44,320 nucleotides of DNA, from assembly GCA_011369445.1 (NCBI GenBank), contig DRQF01000002.1:1-44320 (forward strand), written 5' to 3'. Numbering within the stretch: the first letter of the stretch is position 1; each line of letters begins with the position of its first letter. Below the pieces are notes generated by a model, which had not been told where the DNA came from, did no database searches, and saw nothing but the letters and a program-made list of their open reading frames with translations. Positions 33,227-40,320 of the stretch are shown here, in pieces. Source of the DNA: Planctomycetota bacterium. Its GTDB lineage: Bacteria; Planctomycetota; GCA-002687715; DRQF01. Made by a program: the position numbers and the translations under genes.

Positions 33227-35062
33227 ATGTCCATGAATGAACGCATCGTCGAGTGTGTCCCGAACATTTCCGAAGGCCGTGACGCGGCCAAGATCGAACG
33301 CATTGTGGCGGCAGCGGCCGCGGTCGAAGGTGTCGAGGTCCTCGATGTCGATCCCGGGCGGGACACCAACCGCACCGTAATCACGTTCGTGGGGCCTCCG
33401 AAGGCCGTCTCGGAGGCGGCCTTTCAGCTCATCGCCAAAGCGGCCGAACTCATCGACATGCGGGGACACAGCGGAGCGCACGCCCGTCACGGGGCCACGG
33501 ACGTGTGTCCTTTCGTCCCCGTCTCCGGGGTGACGATGGAGGATTGCATCCAGCTCGCCAGGGACCTCGGCCGTCGCGTGGGCGAGGAGCTGAAGATTCC
33601 GGTCTACCTCTACGACCAAGCAGCCCTCCTTCCGGAGAGGCGTTCCCTCGCCAAGGTGCGGGCGGGAGAGTACGAAGCCCTGCCCCGAAAAATGAAGGAC
33701 CCCGCATGGGCGCCGGATTTCGGCCCCGCCGAGTTCCTCCCCAAGACCGGCGTCGTCACGATCGGAGCTCGGGAGTTTCTCATCGCGTACAACATCGACC
33801 TCAACACGACGCGCAAGGAATACGCCGACGACATCGCCTTCGAGTTGCGGGAGAAGGGACGAGCCCTGCGCAGGGACATGAAGACTCCCTACACGTCGAG
33901 TGGACGCCTGGTGAAGTACGCCCCTTCACGCCAGGAGTTCCCCTGCGGGTACTGTGAAGAGGTCGCGACGTCACTCGAGGAACTCGCCACCCACTCTAGG
34001 GAGGCTCACCAGCTCGACCTCTCCGCCGAGTTCGAGTTCTTCGGACGCGACCCCGATCATCTCGAGGGCGTCAACGTGATGCGGCGGGGCATGTTCAAGG
34101 AATGCCGCGGGGTCGGGTGGTACATCCCCGAATACGGACTGGCCCAGATTTCGTTGAACCTGACGAACTACAAGATCACGCCTGCGCACGCGGTCCTCGA
34201 GGCCGCGCGCGACCTTGCCCGAGACCGAGGACTCCAGGTCACCGGCTCCGAACTCGTCGGGCTCATCCCCTTCGCCGCCATCAAGGAATCCGCGGAGTAT
34301 TACCTCGAGCGCCAGGGAGCCTCTCGGGGAATTCCAACTCCCGACCTGCTTCGCACGGCGGCCCAGTCCATGGGCCTCGAAGACGTCGCAGCCTTCGATG
34401 CGGAGAAATCCGTTCTCGGTCTCCCGAAGCGGGAGGGGCCCTTGGTTCAAATGAACGCCGTCGAACTCGCCGACGAGGTCTCGCGGGCCACGCCCGCACC
34501 GGGAGGAGGCTCCATCGCCGCTCTGGCCGGCTCGCTTGGAGCCGCTCTCGCGGCCATGGTGGGCAACCTCACCTTTTTCAAGAAAGGCATGGAAGATCAT
34601 CGCGAGGCCATGGAACGCTTGGCCGTCAAAGGCCAAAGAATCAAGGACGACCTCCTCCGAGCGGTCGACGCCGACACGGACGCCTTCAACGACGTCATCG
34701 CCGCCATGCGCCTTCCCAAGTCAACCGAAGAGGAGCGAACCAAAAGGACGCAAGCCATCCAGGACGGCTATAAGTCGGCGACCCGCGTTCCCCTGCGGAC
34801 AGCGGAACTCTGCCTCGAGGCCATGCAGCTCTGCGAAGAGGCGGCGGAGTCAGGACTCCCCGCGAGCGTCACCGACGCGGGCGTTGGAGCCCTGATGGCT
34901 CGATCGGGGGCGCTCGGAGCCGTCTACAACGTCCTCGTCAATCTCGGAAGTATCGAAGATTCCGACTTCGTGGCGGACATGCGTGCGAAGGTGACGGCCT
35001 TGAAGGAACGCGCTGAGGAACTGGAGAGAAAGATCCGCGACATCGTCGAAAGACGAATCTGA
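33227..35062 (+). CDS. ftcD: Fused glutamate formimidoyltransferase - formimidoyl-THF cyclodeaminase with zinc-finger-like insertion
   Basis: Bifunctional enzyme of histidine degradation that passes the formimino group from formiminoglutamate to tetrahydrofolate and then releases ammonia. The 611-residue product starts at ATG 33227 (or 33233). Residues 1-400 are the transferase: MNERIVECVPNISEGRD, DVDPGRDTNRTV, the His-rich MRGHSGAHARHGATDVCPF catalytic region, YEALPRKM, WAPDFGP, GAREFLIAYNIDLN, GWYIPEYGLAQISLNLTN and VGLIP. Residues 405-611 are the cyclodeaminase (ATPAPGGGSIAALAGSLGAA, MVGNLTF). Between residues 210 and 293 the transferase carries an insertion with Cys240-X2-Cys243-X12-His256-X4-His261, a C2H2 zinc-finger pattern. 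No other hut gene is nearby. Tail to tail with the next gene, 6 bp apart. Confidence 0.94.
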   Translation: MSMNERIVECVPNISEGRDAAKIERIVAAAAAVEGVEVLDVDPGRDTNRTVITFVGPPKAVSEAAFQLIAKAAELIDMRGHSGAHARHGATDVCPFVPVSGVTMEDCIQLARDLGRRVGEELKIPVYLYDQAALLPERRSLAKVRAGEYEALPRKMKDPAWAPDFGPAEFLPKTGVVTIGAREFLIAYNIDLNTTRKEYADDIAFELREKGRALRRDMKTPYTSSGRLVKYAPSRQEFPCGYCEEVATSLEELATHSREAHQLDLSAEFEFFGRDPDHLEGVNVMRRGMFKECRGVGWYIPEYGLAQISLNLTNYKITPAHAVLEAARDLARDRGLQVTGSELVGLIPFAAIKESAEYYLERQGASRGIPTPDLLRTAAQSMGLEDVAAFDAEKSVLGLPKREGPLVQMNAVELADEVSRATPAPGGGSIAALAGSLGAALAAMVGNLTFFKKGMEDHREAMERLAVKGQRIKDDLLRAVDADTDAFNDVIAAMRLPKSTEEERTKRTQAIQDGYKSATRVPLRTAELCLEAMQLCEEAAESGLPASVTDAGVGALMARSGALGAVYNVLVNLGSIEDSDFVADMRAKVTALKERAEELERKIRDIVERRI

Positions 35063-35068
35063 GTCCGC

Positions 35069-37060
35069 CTAGTCGAGGCTGAGGTTCATCGTTCGCAGCT
35101 CTTCGTCACCAAGGGCAACTTCCTGGGCCTGAGCTCCGATTCCGCCCAGTCCCGAGAAAATTCGCTGGGCCCCGCCGACCGCACTCGTCTCGAGAAGCTC
35201 CACGCGATAGATCCCGGCGCGGATGTGCTCGATGCGATACCGGCCCGCCCCGTCCGTCCGGGTCGTGTATGCGGACGCGAGAATGGGAGTTCCCTTGAGC
35301 GAGAGTTTCACCGTCACGCCGGAAGTCGGCTGTCCGTCCTTGTTCACCACGATTCCTTCGAGGGTCGCTCCCCGAAGCAGTTTCTCGTCCGGCAGGTGAA
35401 CGGGTTCATCGTTGCGTACTTGAAATGATCGCTGACTCTCGGAGGAGGCAAAGCCGCCGGCGGAAATCCCCAAGCGGTAGTCGCCGGATGGGACGTTCTC
35501 GATGCGATACACCCCTGCGGTGTCCGTTCGCGCACTGCGATCGAGGCCCCTGAGTGAACCCACGAAGAAGCCAGCCAAGGGATTCGAACCACCACCCACG
35601 CCGAGAAGCCGCACCGAAGCATTTCCGACGGGCTTGCCGGAGGCGTCCACCACGCGCCCCGTCACCTCAGCTCCCCTGGACAATTGAATGCGCAGGCCAT
35701 CGATCATCTCCGCCCCTTGGGTGCTCAGAGGCCCCACGCGGCCCCCCGCGAAGCCGGGAGCCTCGGCGAAGAGCCAGACCTTCGCACCGCGAATCTCGCA
35801 GGGATACTCGAAGGACCCATCCTCGGACGTGAAGTGCCGCATGAGGCGTTTCGAGGCGAACATGAGGGAGTCTCGGGACACCGCGACAATGGAGAAACGG
35901 GACACCGGGTTCCCCGACGGGTCGACGACGGCCCCTCGCAGCCTAGGCAGGCGTTTCACGCGAATGACGACCTCTTCCCCGCCGGTCCGCGCCGTCGTCC
36001 GCCCCCCCGGCGCCAGAGTGCCAGGCTTCGCGACGGTAAGGCGATAGTCGCCCTTCGCCAGGCCTTCGTAGAGGAAACGCCCCTGCTCGTCCGTGATGAC
36101 TGGCGGGTAGGAAAAGGGACCGCCGCCATCGCGTTGCAGACCGAAAGCCGTCACGTAGACGCCCGCAGCCGGACTGTCGTCGGCGTCGAAGACGACGCGG
36201 CCAGCCAAGCTGACTCCGGGCCCAAGAACGAATTTCAACGGGTCTGCGTCGCCACGGACGAGATACACGTTGGTCTTCGACTGGGTCGCGAAGCCTTTCA
36301 TCAGGGCATGCACACGCTTATACCCCGGCGTCAGGTTGCGGATGATGAAGTTCCCTTCGGAATCGGTCGTCCCCTGTCGTTCGACACCCTGCATCTGGTC
36401 CATCACGCGCATCGTTTGATCGGCGACTTGAATGACGGCCCCCGCCAGGGGGCGACCGTCGACTGCAGTGACGGTCCCCCGCAGGGTGAGACCCGCCTTC
36501 ATCTCGATGTCCAACCTGCGCCTTTGCCCCGACTCGAAGCTGATCTTCGGCACGAATCGCGAGGCGAAGTCGGGGTGCTCCACGCGCACGAGATATCGGG
36601 CGTCCGAGGGAATCGATCCCAGATAGAACCGCCCCCGCGCATCCGTCACCGTGTGCTCGAGCACCGCGCCTTGAAGAGAAAGTCCTCGGTGGTCGGAGAC
36701 GTCCCGGCAGATCGCCACGACCGCATCGGGAAGGGGCTTCTCCTCGCCTCCTTCACGGGTGAAAACGCGGCCGTAAGCCGCGGCCTCGAACGGCTTGGGC
36801 ATCACATCGGGAGGCGGGATCTCGGCCGACTTCCCGGGAGCAGTGCCCTCGGACAAAGGCCGCTCTTTCGACTCGCCTTGCCGATGGACGACACCCGTCT
36901 GGGGAGCACTCGAATCCCGGGGTTCCAGATCGGATCGGCCATCCTCGACGAGGGCGTCCAGCTCGCTCCCCCCCTCCTCCTCCTGGGTCAACACCCAAGT
37001 CACGCCCGCCACCGCGAGCATCAGGGCCACCGCGACCATCGCCAACCGTTCACGATTCAT
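35069..37060 (-). CDS. Membrane-anchored protein with multiple carboxypeptidase-regulatory-like domains
   Basis: The 663-residue product starts at ATG 37060 after GGAGAG; an ATG at 37078 is too close to its own AAGG. One hydrophobic segment (about 6-25, AMVAVALMLAVAGVTWVL) anchors it, then an acidic, Pro-rich linker runs to about residue 85. The remainder is a chain of about six carboxypeptidase-regulatory-like beta-sandwich repeats, each with the pattern GxVxDxxGxPxxGAxV ... TDxxGxFxxxxLxxGxYxL: for example LRGTVTAVDGRPLAGAVIQV, TDSEGNFIIRNLTPG, VTGRVVDASGKPVGNASVRL and LEGIVVNKDGQPTSGVTVKL. There is no peptidase. Such proteins are extracellular or periplasmic adhesion or support modules. 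It is divergent from the SprA-like gene. Confidence 0.88.
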   Translation of the reverse strand: MNRERLAMVAVALMLAVAGVTWVLTQEEEGGSELDALVEDGRSDLEPRDSSAPQTGVVHRQGESKERPLSEGTAPGKSAEIPPPDVMPKPFEAAAYGRVFTREGGEEKPLPDAVVAICRDVSDHRGLSLQGAVLEHTVTDARGRFYLGSIPSDARYLVRVEHPDFASRFVPKISFESGQRRRLDIEMKAGLTLRGTVTAVDGRPLAGAVIQVADQTMRVMDQMQGVERQGTTDSEGNFIIRNLTPGYKRVHALMKGFATQSKTNVYLVRGDADPLKFVLGPGVSLAGRVVFDADDSPAAGVYVTAFGLQRDGGGPFSYPPVITDEQGRFLYEGLAKGDYRLTVAKPGTLAPGGRTTARTGGEEVVIRVKRLPRLRGAVVDPSGNPVSRFSIVAVSRDSLMFASKRLMRHFTSEDGSFEYPCEIRGAKVWLFAEAPGFAGGRVGPLSTQGAEMIDGLRIQLSRGAEVTGRVVDASGKPVGNASVRLLGVGGGSNPLAGFFVGSLRGLDRSARTDTAGVYRIENVPSGDYRLGISAGGFASSESQRSFQVRNDEPVHLPDEKLLRGATLEGIVVNKDGQPTSGVTVKLSLKGTPILASAYTTRTDGAGRYRIEHIRAGIYRVELLETSAVGGAQRIFSGLGGIGAQAQEVALGDEELRTMNLSLD

Positions 37061-37175
37061 GCGACTCTCCGAGAGCATCCTTCAGGGTGCCTGACCCTGG
37101 GTGTTTCCCCAAGTGACATGCCCCGGAGATCCTATCGACACGGAGAGGAGGCGGGACGTAGCCGAGACCGCAAAG

Positions 37176-37943
37176 ATGGGAATCCCTCGAGCGAGACTCG
37201 CCCCACTGTCGATGATTCCGACATCGCCCATGAGCATTGCAGGCATTTCCAACAGTCGACCGACCGGTCTCTTGGCTCCCTTGAAGCCGGATGCACGGCC
37301 GGCAGGCCCCACGGGGGCCGAGGCATCGAGGGGCATCCCTTCGCAGCCCGACGAAGTTTCCATCAGTGCGGCCGGCCGGCGGCTCGCCGCGCAGGATGCG
37401 GAAGCCTCCGAATCCTCGGACGCCTCTCCCGGCCCGAAGAAGCCTGAACAGCTCTCCGAGAAGGAAAAGCAGGAGGTGTCGAAACTCAAGGCGAGGGATC
37501 AGGAGGTGCGTAGGCACGAGCAGGCCCACATCGCGGCTCTCGGAGGCGGCTCCGCGCATTTCACCTATGAAGTCGGGCCCGACGGGCGCCGTTATGCGGT
37601 GGAGGGCGAGGTGCCCGTGAGCATCAAGTCCAGTTCCGGCGATCCCCAGTCGACGATTCGCGAAGCTCGCAAGGTGGCTCAGGCCGCCGTCGCGCCGGCT
37701 CAACCGTCGGGCGCGGACTATGCAGCGCGCAAGCGCGCCCTCGAAGTGGAGCGCAAGGCCCGGGAGGAGCTTCGTGAAAAGAAACGGGACGGTGACGGAG
37801 AATCCGGCGCAGCGGATCCCAACGCGGAAACCACCGCAGCGGGCGGAAGCACGGCCTCCGACACCGGGCCGGGTTTCGACACGAGCGCCGTCGACTCCAG
37901 TGCGGCAGCCGCTGCGGAGGCTCTCATTTCAACCGCCGGATGA
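37176..37943 (+). CDS. SprA-related putative metalloprotease
   Basis: The conserved core reads LSEKEKQEVSKLKARDQEVR followed by RHEQAHIAALGG, then FTYEVGPDGRRYAVEGEVPV. This is the SprA-related family (putative catalytic metalloproteases), with HEQAH as the HExxH zinc motif. A Pro/Ala/Ser-rich N-terminal part and a charged, Ala-rich C-terminal tail surround it; a coiled-coil-like stretch AARKRALEVERKAREELREK lies between. I take ATG 37176 as start (255 residues), but no candidate has a good ribosome-binding site; GTG 37101, ATG 37212 and ATG 37230 are alternatives. No signal peptide is evident. It overlaps the convergent isocitrate dehydrogenase gene by 20 bp. Substrate unknown. Confidence 0.8.
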   Translation: MGIPRARLAPLSMIPTSPMSIAGISNSRPTGLLAPLKPDARPAGPTGAEASRGIPSQPDEVSISAAGRRLAAQDAEASESSDASPGPKKPEQLSEKEKQEVSKLKARDQEVRRHEQAHIAALGGGSAHFTYEVGPDGRRYAVEGEVPVSIKSSSGDPQSTIREARKVAQAAVAPAQPSGADYAARKRALEVERKAREELREKKRDGDGESGAADPNAETTAAGGSTASDTGPGFDTSAVDSSAAAAAEALISTAG

Positions 37944-38949
37944 CGGCGTCGGTGAACTCCGTCGTGCTGAGGGTTCCGCCCAGGTCCCGCGTTCTCTCCC
38001 CCGCCTCCAGAGCGTCGTTGTAGGCGGTGCGAATAGACTCCGCGACGTCCATCAACTCCGGGGCCTCTCTCACCTCCGACAGATGGCGCAACATCAAAAC
38101 GGCGCTGGCGAGAAGCGCCATCGGATTCGCGACATCCTGCCCGGCGATGTCGGGGGCCGACCCATGAACGGCTTCGAAGACAGCCATGTTCGCTCCAAAA
38201 TTCGCACCCGGCGTGAGCCCCAGTCCGCCGACGAGCCCCGAGCACAGATCCGACACGATATCGCCGTAGAGGTTTTCGCAGAGGAGCACGTCGTATCGAG
38301 ACGGGTCCTGGACGAGACGCATGAACGCGGCGTCGATGATGTGCTCGTCGTAGTCGATGTCCTCGAACTCGCTCTCGTGAACCTTCCGCGCGCATTCGAG
38401 AAACAGCCCATCGCCGAGCTTCATGATGTTGGCCTTGTGGAAAGCGGTCACCTTCCGGCGATTCCTCCGGCGGGCGTAGTCGAAGGCGAAGCGAGCGATC
38501 CGCAGGCAGGCTTCCTCGGTCACGACCTTGAGTGAGGTGACGACGCCCTCCGTGATCAGGTTTTCGATGCCGGCATAGAGACCTTCCGTATTCTCCCGAA
38601 TCACGACCAGGTCCACGTCCTTGAATCGGGTGGTGATGCCGCGCATGGAGCGAACGGGTCGGACCGCTCCGTAGAGCTCGAGCCGCTTACGAAGCGCCAC
38701 GTTGACCGATGAAAAACCTCCGCCGATGGGCGTCGTGCAGGGCCCCTTGAGGGCCACGCCGACCTTCTTGACGGCATCCACGGTTTCATCCGGCAAGACC
38801 ACATCGGACCCCGCGTCGAGAGCAGCAAGACCCGCGCGGCGGGTGATCCAATGAATATCTGCCCCCGCGGCGGCCAGAATTCGCCTCGTGGCTTCGCTCA
38901 CCTCGGGACCGATCCCGTCACCGGGAATGAGAACGACGTCGTGGGACAT
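37924..38949 (-). CDS. NAD-type isocitrate dehydrogenase (isocitrate/isopropylmalate dehydrogenase family)
   Basis: Beta-decarboxylating dehydrogenase, 341 residues, starting at ATG 38949 after AAAGGAG. It shows VVLIPGDGIGPEVS, LKGPCTTPIGGGFSSVNVALR (substrate-binding Ser/Asn and Arg), the phosphorylation-loop-type RENTEGLYAGIEN, the VTAFHKANIMKLGDGLF lysine segment, the metal-binding Asp region LLCENLYGDIVSDL, and EAVHGSAPDIAGQDVANP. The RENTEGLYAGIEN pattern and small size match the NAD-dependent, mitochondrial-IDH3-like isocitrate dehydrogenases rather than LeuB or the large NADP enzyme; homoisocitrate dehydrogenase is a less likely alternative. It is separated by a terminator from the upstream secreted protein gene. 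Confidence 0.9.
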   Translation of the reverse strand: MSHDVVLIPGDGIGPEVSEATRRILAAAGADIHWITRRAGLAALDAGSDVVLPDETVDAVKKVGVALKGPCTTPIGGGFSSVNVALRKRLELYGAVRPVRSMRGITTRFKDVDLVVIRENTEGLYAGIENLITEGVVTSLKVVTEEACLRIARFAFDYARRRNRRKVTAFHKANIMKLGDGLFLECARKVHESEFEDIDYDEHIIDAAFMRLVQDPSRYDVLLCENLYGDIVSDLCSGLVGGLGLTPGANFGANMAVFEAVHGSAPDIAGQDVANPMALLASAVLMLRHLSEVREAPELMDVAESIRTAYNDALEAGERTRDLGGTLSTTEFTDAVIRRLK

Positions 38950-38993
38950 GGCAACTCCTTTCGAGGGCCACTCTACCCGGCCCACGACACACG

Positions 38994-39025
38994 AAAAATA
39001 GGGACGCGCCGGCGCGCGTCCCTAT
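38994..39025 (-). terminator. Rho-independent terminator after the secreted protein gene
   Basis: On the minus strand a perfect 12-bp stem (ATAGGGACGCGC with GCGCGTCCCTAT; plus-strand 38998-39009 and 39014-39025) closes a 4-base loop and is followed by a T-run (complement of A 38994-38998). It lies 36 bp after the stop at 39061 and upstream of the isocitrate dehydrogenase start, so that gene needs its own promoter in the short gap to 38949. Confidence 0.92.
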
Positions 39026-39060
39026 CATCGATTCCAACCCTCCGGACCGGCCGGCGAGAC

Positions 39061-40002
39061 CTACTTCTTCTTGCCGTAGAGAGCCAAGCCGTCCGCCCTG
39101 ATCTTGATCGTGGCGTCGATCGAGATGTCGACGGGCGCGGGCTGGTCGCCCATATCGGGAGTACCGTTCATGGTCATATCCCCGTTGAGCTTCATCTGGT
39201 AGAGCCACATGTTGTCGACTCCGACGACGATTTGTCCCGTGGGAGCGCCTTTCAGCTCGACACCGGGAACGGGAGAACTCCCGATGTTGATCTTGATGTC
39301 GAAGACACCGCACTCGGTTCCCAGGATCTTCTTCGTGCCACTGAACGTCACTTCGACGGAAAGGTCTTCCAAGCCACCCTCGCCGTCGATAGGGCCTCCC
39401 ATGGGAACGAGGTCCTTGGCATCCTCACCCTTGATGGTGAAGGTCTCGCCCACGGAGATCGGACGATCCGGGATGATCTTCTCGAGGATCGGCGACCATG
39501 TCGTGAACCGACCGTCCTTCACCTCCTGCGCCTTGACGGTCTCGGCGACGGAATCCGCAACCGCCTCGCCGGCCTCATCCGTGACTTTGGGCGCTCCGTC
39601 CACGAGTTCGACGATGTAGGTGTTCCCCACGAGCTCGGCCAGATTCTCACCGACCTCGGGCATTCCCGGCATCCCCTCCATCTCGCCAGCGTCCATCTCG
39701 TTCGACATTTCCAGGTATTTGATCTTGAGCTTGGTGATGGACTTGCCGTCGGTCGCGAGGACTTCGATCTCCCGCTTCTCGCTATTCTTCATCTTCATGG
39801 ACATGGACTGCATGACCTCACCGTCCATTTTGACGGTGGTTTCGTTGTCCATCGTCATTTTCATCTGCATCCCCATGGTCTCGCCCACGGAGGGCACTTT
39901 CCATTTGAAGGTGTACTTCTTCTGGTCCTGAGCCGTGAGGGATGCGGTGAACAGAACCAGCAAGCCCAGAACGGCCCCGCTGCGGAGTAGTGAGCGCTTC
40001 AT
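39061..40002 (-). CDS. Secreted protein of unknown function, Met-rich N-terminal region
   Basis: The 313-residue product starts at ATG 40002 with AGGAGA upstream. A signal peptide of about 24 residues ends LTA before QDQK. The first 80 mature residues are unusually Met- and Lys-rich (TMGMQMKMTMDN, GEVMQSMSMKMKN), followed by alternating beta strands (EIEVLATDGKSITKLKIKYL, VGETFTIKG, VEVTFSGTKKILG, VFDIKINIG) that suggest an all-beta, lipocalin- or LolA-like barrel. The MPGMPEVGENLAELVGN segment recalls metal- or lipid-binding proteins, but no family can be assigned. It is monocistronic, ending at a strong terminator, and divergent from fusA. Confidence 0.78.
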   Translation of the reverse strand: MKRSLLRSGAVLGLLVLFTASLTAQDQKKYTFKWKVPSVGETMGMQMKMTMDNETTVKMDGEVMQSMSMKMKNSEKREIEVLATDGKSITKLKIKYLEMSNEMDAGEMEGMPGMPEVGENLAELVGNTYIVELVDGAPKVTDEAGEAVADSVAETVKAQEVKDGRFTTWSPILEKIIPDRPISVGETFTIKGEDAKDLVPMGGPIDGEGGLEDLSVEVTFSGTKKILGTECGVFDIKINIGSSPVPGVELKGAPTGQIVVGVDNMWLYQMKLNGDMTMNGTPDMGDQPAPVDISIDATIKIRADGLALYGKKK

Positions 40003-40320
40003 GATGGGAGAATCTCCTAAAGACGTTGTGGCGAATTGACTTGCGCCGTCTCTTGACGGTTCGAGATGGGCCAATCCACCCCGAATCCTTGTTGGAAACC
40101 GCACCGGTGACGAGAGGTTGCGGGAGAAATCCCGATTCCAGCGCACTCCGGGAAGCCACCTTGGGCTCAGTCCACTCCCCTTGGAAATCACTCCTCGCCC
40201 AATTTGTCCTTGGGACGCGCGCACCCTCTTGACAGATTGCGAACCATCCCATGGGAGGAACCTCGGTGGCGAGCGTTCCAATCCCCAGACACCAGGTTCG
40301 AGGACAAGGTCCACCTAGCC
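40003..40320. other. Divergent intergenic region before fusA
   Basis: This 318-bp stretch must hold the promoters of the secreted protein gene (minus) and fusA (plus). A consensus TTGACA occurs at 40229-40234 but has no acceptable -10. Two TTGAC-type boxes occur at 40037 and 40053. A small hairpin, CCGTC/GACGG (40046-40059), lies near the minus-strand gene. The fusA frame is open through the second half but is not EF-G-like before 40321. Confidence 0.45.

Noticed and set aside
35575-35592. GGTTCGAATCC T-loop-like match
   Set aside because: It encodes GGSNPLAG in the repeat protein and has no pairing arms for a tRNA.
35684-39990. Long plus-strand frames opposite the carboxypeptidase-regulatory repeat protein and isocitrate dehydrogenase
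   Set aside because: Arg/His/Pro-rich shadow translations without start signals or domains.
40229-40234. Perfect TTGACA upstream of fusA
   Set aside because: No -10 box at 15-19 bp; not enough to call a promoter.
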